A stretch of 64,000 nt of DNA from Nocardia asiatica NBRC 100129 (GTDB taxonomy: Bacteria; Actinomycetota; Actinomycetes; Mycobacteriales; Mycobacteriaceae). This document shows, piece by piece, positions 8,113 through 16,975 of the stretch. The stretch spans positions 1 through 64,000 of the forward strand of contig NZ_BAFS01000473.1 of the NCBI RefSeq assembly GCF_000308415.1, given 5' to 3'. The notes under the pieces are model-generated. The model made no database searches and had not been told where the DNA came from. It saw only the letters and a list, made by a program, of their open reading frames with translations. Every line of letters begins with the position of its first letter. The stretch's first letter is position 1. A program made the position numbers and the translations under genes.

Positions 8113-8775
8113 TCATTTCGGGGAGGGAACGGTCAGCAGACCGAGGAGCGCCCGCGCATCCTCGGCGGTCGGCGCGGGCAGACTGCCGCGACCGTGGATG
8201 AATCCGATGCCGAGGTACACCATCGCGCCGGCGCGCAAGCGGGCATCTTCCGCAGCGAAGCCCAGTTCCAGCAACGCTGTCTGCACTGTTTCGAAGATCT
8301 GCCGATCCAAGGCCCGCACGGTCGCGGCCACCTTTTCGTCGCTTCGCGCCCACTCGCGGACGGTGGCTTCGATGGCCCAGGTGCGTTCGATGAGATTGGC
8401 GGCCATATTGGCGATGCGCTGCTCGACGGGGACGGACTCCATCGCCCCGAGCGCACGGATGACCTCGCTCTGCCGCGCGCTCCACCGATCGGCCATCGCC
8501 TCCATGAGCTGCCCGATGTCATCGAAATGCCAGTAGAAGCTGCCCTTGGTGACTCCGAGTTCCTGGCACACCCGCGGAATCTTGACGGCCGAGACTCCTT
8601 CGCGGGCGAGCAATGCCAGAGCCCCGTCGACCCATGCCTCGTAGGACAGACGCGGAGTACGGCCGCGGCCGCGTTGCTGTGCCGCCGCCTTGCGAGAACG
8701 CGGCGGCGACGAATTCACGGCGCCTGGATCAGGGGCCTGGATGCCGTCGGCAGCCGGCCGCCGCTCTGCTGTCAT
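8113..8775 (-). CDS. TetR-family transcriptional regulator
   Basis: The 220-residue protein has a disordered basic N-terminal tail (about 40 residues, ending RGRGRTPRLS). A TetR DNA-binding domain follows: helix YEAWVDGALALLAREG, the helix-turn-helix VKIPRVCQELGVTKGSFYWHF, and then DIGQLMEAMADRW. The C-terminal ligand domain (residues 100-220) includes RTWAIEATVREWARSDE and a closing segment with GIGFIHGRG. Such proteins repress a divergent or nearby target until a small ligand binds. It is divergent from the MpaB-family oxygenase at 9074, separated by about 300 bases, so that gene is the most likely target. No clean palindrome was found in the gap. Confidence 0.9.
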   Translation of the reverse strand: MTAERRPAADGIQAPDPGAVNSSPPRSRKAAAQQRGRGRTPRLSYEAWVDGALALLAREGVSAVKIPRVCQELGVTKGSFYWHFDDIGQLMEAMADRWSARQSEVIRALGAMESVPVEQRIANMAANLIERTWAIEATVREWARSDEKVAATVRALDRQIFETVQTALLELGFAAEDARLRAGAMVYLGIGFIHGRGSLPAPTAEDARALLGLLTVPSPK

Positions 8776-9073
8776 CGGCCCGGCCGAGCGTCGATGAAAT
8801 GCACGTCTCGATGGTAGGCGAACCTGTTACGGACCCGGATCGGCGCGCTACCCACGCCCCCGCTGCGGCCGCTCAGCCGACAGTATTTTCCATTCAGAAA
8901 GGTACCGATGACTGTACCCAATGGTATGGTCACCGGGTGGGTGCGCAGCGAGGCGGGCCCGAAAGGGTTCGGTCGCAGAGCATGGACCGCTTGCGGTCAT
9001 GGCGGATCCGGCGCGAGCCGGCGGCTGAGCAGTCCGGGTCGATCGACCCGGCATCGACAGGAAGAAGTCGTTC

Positions 9074-10363
9074 ATGTCAGTGGAAGTCCCGCCCGCGAAC
9101 GGCGATGTCATCGATGAGCAAGCGGTGAAGTGCCCGACCGCGTTCCGATATTGGGAAGCGCGCCGCACTCCAAAGGTTCAGCGCATCGAGCGCCTCTTCG
9201 CGAAAGTCACCGGGACCGAGTTGTTCCCCACCGACGCGCAGGCTGTCGCTCTGTGCGAGGACCTCTTCACGGGCGACCCGGTCGCGGAACGGTTCGTCGC
9301 GGAGGTGATGCACGGCGCGGCCGGTCCGCAAGCCGGGCGCCGGATGCTGGAAACCGCGCTGACCGAAGGCATCGAAGCCGTACCGGACGCGCCCGAGTCG
9401 ATGCGCGCGCTGTTCGAGGAGTTCGAGACGGTGCCCGACTGGGTGGTGCCGGAACTGGTCGAGCAGGGCGCGGCGATCTGGCGGCGGTGGGGAACGATGC
9501 TGTTCGGTTTCGCGGGCGCGGAAACGCTCGAGATGTACACCGAAGCCGCTGTCGCGACGCCGTTGTCACTGGCCGGCGGCTACGCCGGGAACAGCGCACT
9601 GCGCCGCTTCCTGGAGACCACCCGCTTCTGGATGGACGTCTCCGAGCACCGCGCACTGCTGACTCCCGGTTCGACGGGACGTGCCACGGCGCTGAAGGTG
9701 CGCATCATGCACGTTTCGATCCGGGCGAAAGTCGCCGGACATCCGGAATGGGACATCCAGCGATGGGGTCTGCCGATCAGTCAGACCTATCAGATGCTCA
9801 CCTTGCTGGCCGGCAGCGTCACACCCGGGCTCGGCTTGTGGGCGCTGGGATACCAGACGACTCCTTCGGAAATCCGTGCGCTGCTGCACTTCCAGAAGTA
9901 CATGGGATACCTGCTCGGAGTGCGGCTGCGGTGGTATCCGGAGACGGTCATCGACGCGTTGCGTGTTCTGGCCATGACCCTCGCGTCCCGCTCCTACGAC
10001 GCCGGCCAGCACGGTGCGGAGCTGATCGAGTCGTATCCGATGGCATTCGCGCCCCGCGACGGCCACCGCGGACTCACGAGGTTGCGCGAGGCGTACAACT
10101 TCCGCATGCACTCCGTGTACTCCGCGATGTACATGGCTCCGTGGACGAGACGGCACTACCACATGCCCCCGGCATTCCCCTGGGTCGTCATCCCCATCCT
10201 GCGCTTTCCCCTGATCACGGTGATGGAGCTGCTGCGCAGAGCGTTCCCGCCCTTCGCGCGCGCGCACGAGAAGCTAATGCTGTGGCATCGCGAGAACTGG
10301 TATCGCGCTCAAATGCGAGGCCGCGAAGCGGCTTTCGACGCCAGCGGGGCGCTGCGCAGATAA
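9074..10363 (+). CDS. MpaB/DUF2236-family heme oxygenase-like protein
   Basis: The 429-residue protein fits the oxygenase MpaB (DUF2236) family, which includes latex-clearing protein: a helical, usually b-heme-binding fold. Visible family marks are RFLETTRFW at about 178-186, corresponding to the Arg/Thr active-site helix, and VRIMHVSIR at 209-217 with His213 at the position of the proximal heme ligand. WDIQRWGLPISQ and a hydrophobic C-terminal segment (FPWVVIPILRFPLITVMELL) follow; that segment may contact the membrane. GGAAGAAG precedes the ATG. The substrate is unknown, and no latex-type secretion signal is present. The divergent TetR gene is its probable regulator. Confidence 0.85.
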   Translation: MSVEVPPANGDVIDEQAVKCPTAFRYWEARRTPKVQRIERLFAKVTGTELFPTDAQAVALCEDLFTGDPVAERFVAEVMHGAAGPQAGRRMLETALTEGIEAVPDAPESMRALFEEFETVPDWVVPELVEQGAAIWRRWGTMLFGFAGAETLEMYTEAAVATPLSLAGGYAGNSALRRFLETTRFWMDVSEHRALLTPGSTGRATALKVRIMHVSIRAKVAGHPEWDIQRWGLPISQTYQMLTLLAGSVTPGLGLWALGYQTTPSEIRALLHFQKYMGYLLGVRLRWYPETVIDALRVLAMTLASRSYDAGQHGAELIESYPMAFAPRDGHRGLTRLREAYNFRMHSVYSAMYMAPWTRRHYHMPPAFPWVVIPILRFPLITVMELLRRAFPPFARAHEKLMLWHRENWYRAQMRGREAAFDASGALRR

Positions 10364-10727
10364 CCTCCGCGCCTGGTCGCTTCCACGCGGACCCAACCCG
10401 ATTCGCCGCAGAACCCATCGACGCCGAAAGCGGCCGTGAGTGCCGCGAGGATCGTCGTGCACCGGTTGCGATCGGCGGCACCGGACGGTCGACGGCGCAC
10501 CGCAGCGGGATATCGCTCGCCACCGAGAGCCCGGAGCGCCGCGAACAGGCGGGCCGCCTCCTCGACCTGCTCATCGACGGATTACGGCCCCGCCCCTGAG
10601 TTTCGTCCCGGCGACAGCCACTAGGACACCGATGCGGGACGCGAGCAGACTGGAGCATCGTCGCTTCCAACCCGCAGTTCGGCGAAGCGCGCTTGTCCGG
10701 CGGCATGCGCTCGGTCGGGCCGAGGTT
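10364..10727. other. Gap with no intact gene
   Basis: About 360 bases follow the MpaB-type gene before the DinB gene on the other strand. The only protein-like signal is a short TetR-like C-terminal end on the plus strand (next entry). No promoter, hairpin or repeat stands out. Confidence 0.4.
10510..10599 (+). pseudogene. Possible TetR C-terminal remnant
   Basis: In this frame the sequence ends ERREQAGRLLDLLIDGLRP followed by a stop, a typical last helix of TetR regulators. Nothing upstream in the same frame resembles the rest of a TetR protein, because it runs antisense-like out of the MpaB gene. The likely reading is a gene fragment left by deletion. The similarity is short, so confidence is low. 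Confidence 0.3.
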
Positions 10728-11231
10728 TCACGAGTTCCGTTGCGGGAGTACGGCCTTATCGATCTGTTCGCGGAGGATGTCGCCGTGACCTGCGTGCCTG
10801 GCGAACTCTTCGATCATGGCGAGCAGTGTCCATCGCATGCTGACCTTGCCCTCGCGGGGATTGTCCTTGGTGTCATCGAGGTCGAAACGGGACGCGATCT
10901 CTCGTGATCGCCGGCTCGCGCGCTCGAACTCGGCGATGACGTCGGCCAGCGACTCGTCGTCGGAGACGGCGAATGTGCCCTCGTCGCGGCGCGAGTATCC
11001 GTCGCATTCGGATTCCCCGAGTTCCGCCCAGAACCGCTGGAACCAGATCCGTTCCGCGGCAGCGGCATGCTTGATCAAGGAGATCGGTGTCGTCAGTGAC
11101 GCGACGAGCCGTCGGCGGGCATCCGCATCGGACAGACCGCGTACGGTCTCGATGAGCGCTTCGCGGTTGTGGTCGAGCATGTTCTCGATGATCGCCCGCT
11201 CGCCACCGCTGGTAACCCCGTAGATACTCAC
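10728..11231 (-). CDS. DinB-family protein (DUF664 / mini-circle type)
   Basis: The GTG at 11231 is chosen because CGGAG lies nine bases upstream, giving 167 residues that start VSIYGVTSGGERA. The protein has the four-helix-bundle pattern of DinB/DUF664 proteins: NMLDHNREALIETVRGL, then SLIKHAAAAERIWFQRF with the first metal-ligand histidine, and near the end EEFARHAGHGDILREQID with the conserved HAGHGDILRE motif. These histidines normally bind a divalent metal, and family members include thiol-dependent S-transferases (for example with mycothiol) and uncharacterised proteins. The substrate is not evident. It stands alone between two stretches of decayed sequence. Confidence 0.85.
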   Translation of the reverse strand: MSIYGVTSGGERAIIENMLDHNREALIETVRGLSDADARRRLVASLTTPISLIKHAAAAERIWFQRFWAELGESECDGYSRRDEGTFAVSDDESLADVIAEFERASRRSREIASRFDLDDTKDNPREGKVSMRWTLLAMIEEFARHAGHGDILREQIDKAVLPQRNS

Positions 11232-11498
11232 GACTTGCACTCCGTTCTGTTGTGTGGTCGAGCCCCGTCCGGTCTGCATCGGTCAGTCCGAAGCGCACGA
11301 AGAACTGTGCGGCAATCGATCTCGGAACAAAGACGAAGCATCCGGGCGTCAGGAAAACGACCAGGAAAGAAGGCGCTCGCCGCGCGGATTGCGGACGGAG
11401 CGTCGGCGACGCGGGCCTACCTCGAAACCGCAGCCCTGGCCCGTCAGAAGGCCGTCGCCTACGGTCAGTATGTCGCAAGTTCCGATTCTGGGCTACAC

Positions 11499-11535
11499 GC
11501 CGACGACGGCCCCTCGTGGGGTCTTGACGTCGGCG
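11499..11535. terminator. Hairpin downstream of the esterase remnant
   Basis: The arms CGCCGACG (11499-11506) and CGTCGGCG (11528-11535) pair perfectly, with a short inner C/G stem. On the minus strand it sits about 14 bases after the inferred ancestral esterase stop at 11550, where a terminator would be expected. Confidence 0.5.
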
Positions 11536-11549
11536 AGGTAGTCACCCGA

Positions 11550-12196
11550 TCAAAGCAGATGCTCCTTTCCAGAGAGGTCCAGGGTGTCGAAACGGTGGGT
11601 GGACCAAAGGCGGCGCGAGTGCTCCTCGGGATAGGGGCGCGGGTGGTCGGCTCCGCGGTGTAGACGCGGGTGGATCTGGTGGCCGGACCGTAGGGTGACC
11701 AGCCCGGGTCGCCTGTGGTCGCGAAGTTCAACCAGTCGGTGCGCATGTGGTGGGACACGCGGATGGCCTCGGCAACGGCGTCCGGGCCGTTGGGGGCGAG
11801 GCTGCGTACCTCATCGAGACTCAGGGTGCCGAACACGAGCAGGAAGTCGAGGCAATGCGCGGCGCCCTGCTGCGGGTGGTAGCTCCAGCACAGTTCATAG
11901 GTCCAAGCGCGCCCGCCGCCGACGTGCCGAGCGTCGGCGAGATGCAGGCTGGGCATCCGGAACAGCCAGCAGGCGACGTCGCACAGCCCCTTTGCGGAAC
12001 CGGCGGGACCGAACGCCAGTGCGTCACGGACGCCCTCCCACGGCGCGACCGGGACCGGAGCCGCGAATCGTCGTTCACCGACCGGCGGTCGGGCATAGGG
12101 GATGCCCCGGAAAACCGCGACGGCTTTCTCTCGGCTGCCACGCACGACTCCCGCAGTGGTGCGGACCTCCGGCTCGACCTTCACTCGGGCACCCAC
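11550..12196 (-). pseudogene. Type B carboxylesterase, internally deleted and frameshifted
   Basis: The N-terminus is a normal carboxylesterase type B start (TTAGVVRGSREKAVAVFRGI, PYARPPVGERRF, APWEGVRDALAFGP). It then jumps straight to the C-terminal region (CDVACWLFRMPSLHLADA, TYELCWSYHP, SLDEVRSLAPNG, WLNFATTGDPGW). A normal enzyme has about 500 residues; some 300 are missing, including the GESAG nucleophile loop and the catalytic Glu. Near the end, at about 11645-11650, the reading frame slips: the alternative frame gives RPYPEEHSRRLWSTHRFDTL and ends at a TGA (11550-11552), as expected for the family. The long open frame to 11465 is therefore an artefact of the slip. Two independent lesions show a dead gene. 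GTG 12196 or GTG 12184 would have been the start. Confidence 0.8.
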
Positions 12197-12614
12197 TTCC
12201 TTTTCGGTAAACCAGACGACGTGTCGAGCGAAGGGACGGCGGTGGCCGCGCCCGGCACTGGTCGACTGACGCCTCGAGTGGGCCGCGCCGCAGCCGCGAC
12301 TCCTGGATTGATACGAACCGATGCGGGCGACTTCGCGTCACCCCGCCGACCGCCGGTCGACCACGCTGGTCACCACGACCGTCGAACTCGCGTGTCCGCA
12401 TTATCGGATGTGGACCGAGGTCTCGCAACGACATTCAGGGCGAGCACGGCCATGTCTGCTCAGGTGGCGGGCACGCCGCTGGTTCGAGCGACAGCTCGAC
12501 CCACGAGCTCTCCGTCGCACGCCGAGTGACGCCCGGCCATGCACGTTGTCCGGCAACTGCTTCGATGCGGGACGACGGCATGGCCGGACCCAGATCGCGG
12601 CGGATGCGAGACGG
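12197..12614. other. Gap without a recognisable gene
   Basis: About 420 bases lie between the esterase start and the NmrA-type gene stop. Open frames here show no recognisable motif, no ribosome sites and a composition typical of antisense frames. I see no repeats or hairpins of note. Confidence 0.4.
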
Positions 12615-13460
12615 TCAGGACGGCCAGCCGCCCGCGGCGGCGGTGGACCGGGCGAATTCGGTGAAGGTTCGTGGCGGGCGGCCGAGAGCACGCTGCACGC
12701 CGTCGGACACGTGTTCGTCCTTCCCCTCTCGCAGCGGCGCGATGACGTCGGCGAAGGCTTCGGCGTCCGCGGGCGGCAATCCCTGCCGCACCAATTCGCC
12801 GACGTAGTCCTCGACGGATATCGGTACGTAGCGGATATCCCGGCCGGTGACCTCGGAGATCGTGGCGACCGCCTCGGCGAGCGTCACAGCCCGGCGTCCG
12901 GACAACTCGTAGACGCGGCCCGCGTGCCCGTCCTCGGTCAGCGCGGCGACTACCACCGCGGCGATGTCCTCGGCATCGACGTAGCTGGCAGCCCCACGGC
13001 CTGCGGGCAACCGCAGCTCACCGCCGCGCACGGCGTCGGCGAAGAACCCCTCGCTGAAATTCTGCGCGAACCAGCCCGGCCTGGTGATCGTCCACTCCAG
13101 ACCGCTCTCCCGCACGGCGGCCTCGCTGTCGACGATGCCGTCCAAGACGCCGCCGCTGTCCCGCACATAGGACGGATCATCGATGCCACGACCCGAGGCC
13201 AGCACGATCCGCCGCACACCGTGCCGCACCGCCTGCTCGACGAACGGGCGAACCAGTTTCGTGCCGTCCAACTGCACGATGTAGGCGGACCGCACGCCCT
13301 CGAGCGCCGCATCCCAGGTACCACGGTCGGTCCAGTCGAAGGGGTGCTCGCCGTTGCAGGCCGCCGCGCGAACCGGCAGCCCCGCGGCACGCAGTCGGCC
13401 GACCACACGCCGGCCGGACTTGCCGGTGGCCCCGGTGACAAGAATCGGATGTTCAGACAT
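12615..13460 (-). CDS. NmrA-like NAD(P)-binding protein (module A)
   Basis: This is a 281-residue atypical short-chain dehydrogenase. The N-terminal Rossmann motif ILVTGATGKSGRRVV (residues 6-20) is followed by a strand with FDWTDRGTW, the RRIVLASGRG strand and the WTITRPGWFAQNFSEGF segment typical of NmrA/NAD(P)H-azoreductase-like proteins. The usual YxxxK pair is absent, as in NmrA-type members that act as redox sensors or quinone reductases. It closes with PPRTFTEFARSTAAAG. The ATG at 13460 follows GAGGG. It is divergent from the AraC regulator at 13542 with 81 bases between, containing a palindromic site. A paralogous pair lies at 59238-61102. Confidence 0.88.
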   Translation of the reverse strand: MSEHPILVTGATGKSGRRVVGRLRAAGLPVRAAACNGEHPFDWTDRGTWDAALEGVRSAYIVQLDGTKLVRPFVEQAVRHGVRRIVLASGRGIDDPSYVRDSGGVLDGIVDSEAAVRESGLEWTITRPGWFAQNFSEGFFADAVRGGELRLPAGRGAASYVDAEDIAAVVVAALTEDGHAGRVYELSGRRAVTLAEAVATISEVTGRDIRYVPISVEDYVGELVRQGLPPADAEAFADVIAPLREGKDEHVSDGVQRALGRPPRTFTEFARSTAAAGGWPS

Positions 13461-13515
13461 GCCCTCAGTCAACCGGCCGCCGCCGAGACGATCCATGGCT
13501 AGGAAGCTCAGTCTG

Positions 13516-13530
13516 ATGTCTAGACGTCTA
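13516..13530. promoter_or_regulatory. Overlapping palindromes in the NmrA/AraC divergent promoter
   Basis: ATGTCTAGACGTCTA contains two overlapping perfect palindromes: GTCTAGAC (13518-13525) and TAGACGTCTA (13521-13530). It lies 12 bases before the AraC start and 56 before the NmrA start, so a regulator bound here could control both. A related block (ATGTCCTAGAGTCC) occupies the same place in the second module at 60155-60168. Confidence 0.6.
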
Positions 13531-13541
13531 CTCTGAGAACC

Positions 13542-14483
13542 ATGGATGCCGTCTCGGAGCTGTTGGCGGGAGTTCGGGCGCGCGGAGCCGTCTTCCGGCA
13601 GACGATCATGCGTCCGCCTTGGGCCCTGCGCATGGCCAGCGGCGCGCCGCTGACACTGGCCACGATGCTGCGTGGCCGGGCCTGGATCGTTCCCGAGCAG
13701 CACGAGCCGGTGCCCATCGGCGTCGGCGACATCGCCGTCGTCCGCGGCGACGTGCCCTACACGGTGGCCGACGCCCCGGCGACCGTGCCGGCGCTGGTGG
13801 TGACCAGCGCCGATTACTGCCCCGGGGCCGAGGGCGTCGAGCACGCCTCCTGGCCCGCTCGAACGTGCGGGACACCGGCCGAGGAAGCCGCCGTGCTGGT
13901 CAGTGGAGCGTTCGAGCGCCGGGGAGAACTCAGCGAACGGCTGCTGCGCACGCTGCCCGCCGTGCTGGTGGTGCCGGCCGAGGAGATCTCCTACGCGTCG
14001 GCGCAGACAGTGGCCGAGGAAGTCGCCAGAGACCGGCCGGGACAGCAGATGGTCCTCGACCGGATGCTGGACCTGATGCTGGTCTCCGCGCTGCGCCGTT
14101 GGTTCGACAACCCGGACGCCGACGCCCCGGCCTGGTGCCGCGCACTGGACGATCCGATCGTGGGCGCGGCGCTGCGGCTGTTGCACGACACACCGGCTCA
14201 TCCGTGGACAGTGGCGGCCCTGGCGTCGAAAGCCGGGGTGTCCCGAGCCGCGCTCGCCCGGCGGTTCACCGCGCTGGTCGGCCAGGCACCGATGTCCTAC
14301 CTCGCGGGCTGGCGGATCGACTTGGCCACCGACCTGCTGCAGCAGACCGACCACACCGTGGACACGATCGCGAGAAGGGTCGGTTACGCCAACGCCTTCG
14401 CGCTGAGCGTGGCGTTCAAGCGGTTGCGCGGCACCCGGCCCAGTGATCACCGGAACCCGAAACCCGCCTGGCGGGCCGAATAG
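13542..14483 (+). CDS. AraC-family transcriptional regulator (module A)
   Basis: The protein has 313 residues. An N-terminal cupin domain of the AraC_binding type (MRPPWALRMASGAPLTLATML, then GRAWIV, GVGDIAVVRGDVPYTVADAP) is followed by a linker. A C-terminal pair of helix-turn-helices (about 215-305) carries WTVAALASKAGVSRAALARRF, then LVGQAPMSYLAGWRIDLATDLL and VDTIARRVGYANAFALSVAFKR. All the canonical AraC positions are present, so it should bind DNA. It most likely regulates the divergent NmrA-type gene and itself through the palindromic site between them. It is clearly related to the AraC protein at 60176, with the same domain order, similar length and neighbour. Confidence 0.9.
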   Translation: MDAVSELLAGVRARGAVFRQTIMRPPWALRMASGAPLTLATMLRGRAWIVPEQHEPVPIGVGDIAVVRGDVPYTVADAPATVPALVVTSADYCPGAEGVEHASWPARTCGTPAEEAAVLVSGAFERRGELSERLLRTLPAVLVVPAEEISYASAQTVAEEVARDRPGQQMVLDRMLDLMLVSALRRWFDNPDADAPAWCRALDDPIVGAALRLLHDTPAHPWTVAALASKAGVSRAALARRFTALVGQAPMSYLAGWRIDLATDLLQQTDHTVDTIARRVGYANAFALSVAFKRLRGTRPSDHRNPKPAWRAE

Positions 14484-14600
14484 CGCCGTCGCTTACCTGC
14501 CGGCCGCACGCCACGAATCCAGCGCATCGCCGACTCGCGGCAAACGGGGCGGCGCAGGACCACCAGGGTGGCGCGTGTGCCGCTGGCCGCGAGATAGTCT

Positions 14601-15194
14601 GTGCCGGTGCCAATTTCGTTCGACACCGGGGAAATGCAGCAGGTCGACAACGCGACCTGGCGAGATCCCCGGACCGGTGACATGGTGAACGTGTCGTACT
14701 TCGACATCGTCCCGGATCTGCCGGCGCCGCTGGAGGATCTGACGACTCTGCGCCGGCGCCTGGCCGAGCGGAGCGCCGAGAGCGGCTGCCTGATCGAAGC
14801 TTTCGTGGTGTGGCTGGACGCGCAGCCCGCGCTGTTGCGCATGGAGAAGCTGCCGTTGCCGAACCAGCCCCAGGGTTTGGTGTTCGCCGCGTCCGTGATC
14901 GTCCCGAAGGCTCGCAGCAGCGCGGTCCTGCAGGTGCTCTGCCCCGAGACCGGCACCACCGGTGTGCGCGAGGCCTTGCTCGCCGCCAAGATCGGTTTCG
15001 ACCACATGTACCCGCCGCATCCCTACGCACCGGAGGTGCGGGGGCGGCTGCCGTACAACGCGGCCGACGACATTCGATGGGACGCGGAATTCCCCGATCA
15101 TCCGCTCAGCCGTGCCCGGCGCTGGATCGCGCACACCGTCCCGACTGCCCGGCTCGCCCCGGATTTCGCGGCGCTGCCCCCGTTCACCGGCTGA
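14601..15194 (+). CDS. Conserved hypothetical protein, 197 residues
   Basis: The GTG at 14601 gives VPVPISFDTGEMQQVD. I do not recognise the family. The protein is soluble, with no signal peptide or membrane helix. It contains alternating strand-like segments (MVNVSYFDIVPDLPAPLEDL, EAFVVWLDAQPALL, GLVFAASVIVPK, SSAVLQVLCPETG) and a C-terminal part rich in Pro and aromatic residues (HMYPPHPYAPEVRG, PFTG). It contains two cysteines (SGCLIEA, LCPETG), with no metal-site spacing. Codon bias supports a real gene. It is separated from the AraC gene by 117 bases and convergent with the ABC-F gene. Confidence 0.65.
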   Translation: MPVPISFDTGEMQQVDNATWRDPRTGDMVNVSYFDIVPDLPAPLEDLTTLRRRLAERSAESGCLIEAFVVWLDAQPALLRMEKLPLPNQPQGLVFAASVIVPKARSSAVLQVLCPETGTTGVREALLAAKIGFDHMYPPHPYAPEVRGRLPYNAADDIRWDAEFPDHPLSRARRWIAHTVPTARLAPDFAALPPFTG

Positions 15195-15261
15195 CACCAC
15201 CGCCGGGACCGGACTGCCGGCGCAGACCGAATTCGCTGGTCCACGCCCGCTGTCGAAGGTT

Positions 15262-15280
15262 CGGCACCGTGGCGGTGCCG
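15262..15280. terminator. Hairpin between convergent genes
   Basis: CGGCACCG (15262-15269) and CGGTGCCG (15273-15280) pair perfectly around a three-base loop. It sits between the stops at 15194 (plus) and 15353 (minus), as expected for a shared terminator without a U-tract. Confidence 0.5.
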
Positions 15281-15352
15281 GGCGCGGCCACCACGTCGGC
15301 CGGCCGACTCGGTGGCGGACACGCACCCAGCGAGGTGGCCGCGCCGGTTCCG

Positions 15353-16975
15353 TCAGTGGCCGATTTCCTCGAGGCCGCCGCGCTGCCGCAATCGGCCGTC
15401 CGGGCCGAGTTCGAGGACGGTGTCGATGCCGATCCGCGCCAGGAACGGATGGTCGTGGCTGACGACGAGGACCGCGCCGCGGTAGCCGGCGAGCGCCTCG
15501 ATGAGCTGCTCGACGCTGGCGATGTCCAGATTGTTGGTGGGTTCGTCGAGGATCAGCAATTGTGCGGGCGGGTCGGCGAGCAGCAGCCGGGCCAGCGAGA
15601 CACGGAAGCGCTCACCGCCGGAGAGGGTGGACACGGGCCGGTCCACGCTGTCGCCGCGCAGCAGCAGCCGGGCCAGCTGATTGCGGATTGCGGCCGGCGG
15701 CGTGGTGGTGGCGACAGCGCGGACGTTGTCGATCGCGCCTGCCTCCTCGGCGAGTCCGTCGAGGCGTTGCGGCAGGTAACCGACACGGTCGGTGAGCAGG
15801 GCGCCCGTCACGGTTCCCGGCGCACGAGTCCGCGTGCCGAGCAGGTACTCGATCAGTGTCGACTTCCCCGCGCCGTTGGGTCCGACCAGCGCGACCCGTT
15901 CCGGACCTTGGATGACGAAGGCGTGGTCACCGTCGCGTAGTTCGGCGATGCGGCGGCCACGTGGCACGTCCGGATCGGGCAGGTCGAGGTGGATGTGCTC
16001 CTCGCGGCGTACGCGGGACTCGGCGTCCGCCAGGGCCTCGCGAGCCGTGCGCACCTTCGCGTCGAGGCCGGTGCGCATCGCACCGGCCGAGGCTTGGGCT
16101 TTGCCGGCGCGGTTCCCGGCCAGGATGCGCGGAATGCCGCCGTGCTGCTGTGTCGCCCGCGCGGTGCGTTCACGGCGTGCGAGTTTGGTCTCGGCTTCGA
16201 TGCGCTGCCTCTTCTCGGTCTTCAGGGCTTGTTCGGCGGTGCGGGCGGCCTGCACGGCGGCGGCCTGCCGCTGTTCGAGGTGTTGTCGCCAGGCGCTGTA
16301 GGGACCGCCGAACACTTCGACGGCCGCCGCGTGCAACTCGGCGGTGCTGTCCATGCGTTCGAGCAGTTCGAGGTCGTGACTGACCACGACGAGCGTGCCC
16401 GGCCAGGTGTCGACGAACGCCCCCAGCTGCGCGCGAGTGGCCCGGTCCAGATTGTTCGTCGGCTCGTCGAGCAGGGTGATGGGGGTGCGGCGGATCCGCA
16501 GCCCGGTCACGGCGGCGAGCACCGCCTGACCACCGGAGATCTCGTCGACGCGACGGTCGAGATCGGCTGCCGTGAAACCGATTTCGTGCAGTGCCTCGTC
16601 GGCGCGCGCCTCGATGTCCCAGTTGTCGCCGACCGCCTCGAAATGCCGCTCGTCGGTGTCCCCGGATTCGATCGCGCGTAGTGCGGTGAGCGTGTCGGCG
16701 ATGCCGAGCAGTTCGGCCAAGGTGGTGTCGTGATCGAGAGTCAGTGTCTGAGGGAGATATCCGACTTCGCCCGCCACCTCGATCCGGCCCGAAGTGGGTG
16801 TCAAGAATCCCGCGATCAAACGCAGCAGTGTCGACTTGCCCGCGCCGTTGCGGCCGACGAGGCCCGTTCGCCCGGCGCCGAATACGCCGTTGAGCTGTGC
16901 GAGCGCGACGGTGCCGTCGGGCCGTTCGAACGTCAGGTTGTGCAGCGTGATCGCCGAATGCGTAGATGTCGCCAT
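15353..16975 (-). CDS. ABC-F family ATPase (possible ribosome-protection type)
   Basis: The protein has 540 residues with two fused ABC ATPase domains and no membrane segment. Domain 1 has Walker A GRNGAGKST, an altered signature ISGGQ and Walker B ITLLDEPTNNLD. Domain 2 has GPNGAGKST, LSGGERFRVSLARLLL and LLILDEPTNNLD. Between them is a charged coiled linker of about 80 residues (EQRQAAAVQAARTAEQAL, KRQRIEAETKLARRERTA), the position of the tRNA-interaction motif in ABC-F proteins. Family members either aid translation or displace ribosome-targeting antibiotics; which applies here cannot be read from sequence. The ATG at 16975 follows AAGGAGACC. A nine-base-pair hairpin lies just upstream, consistent with translation-coupled attenuation. 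Confidence 0.88.
   Translation of the reverse strand: MATSTHSAITLHNLTFERPDGTVALAQLNGVFGAGRTGLVGRNGAGKSTLLRLIAGFLTPTSGRIEVAGEVGYLPQTLTLDHDTTLAELLGIADTLTALRAIESGDTDERHFEAVGDNWDIEARADEALHEIGFTAADLDRRVDEISGGQAVLAAVTGLRIRRTPITLLDEPTNNLDRATRAQLGAFVDTWPGTLVVVSHDLELLERMDSTAELHAAAVEVFGGPYSAWRQHLEQRQAAAVQAARTAEQALKTEKRQRIEAETKLARRERTARATQQHGGIPRILAGNRAGKAQASAGAMRTGLDAKVRTAREALADAESRVRREEHIHLDLPDPDVPRGRRIAELRDGDHAFVIQGPERVALVGPNGAGKSTLIEYLLGTRTRAPGTVTGALLTDRVGYLPQRLDGLAEEAGAIDNVRAVATTTPPAAIRNQLARLLLRGDSVDRPVSTLSGGERFRVSLARLLLADPPAQLLILDEPTNNLDIASVEQLIEALAGYRGAVLVVSHDHPFLARIGIDTVLELGPDGRLRQRGGLEEIGH

Noticed and set aside
9130..10599. Long plus-strand frame overlapping the MpaB-type gene
   Set aside because: It is out of frame with the clear MpaB protein and is Arg-rich shadow sequence. 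Only its last 30 codons resemble a TetR end and are listed separately.
12321..13502. 393-codon plus-strand frame opposite the NmrA-type gene
   Set aside because: It is shadow sequence; the minus strand carries a complete Rossmann-fold protein.
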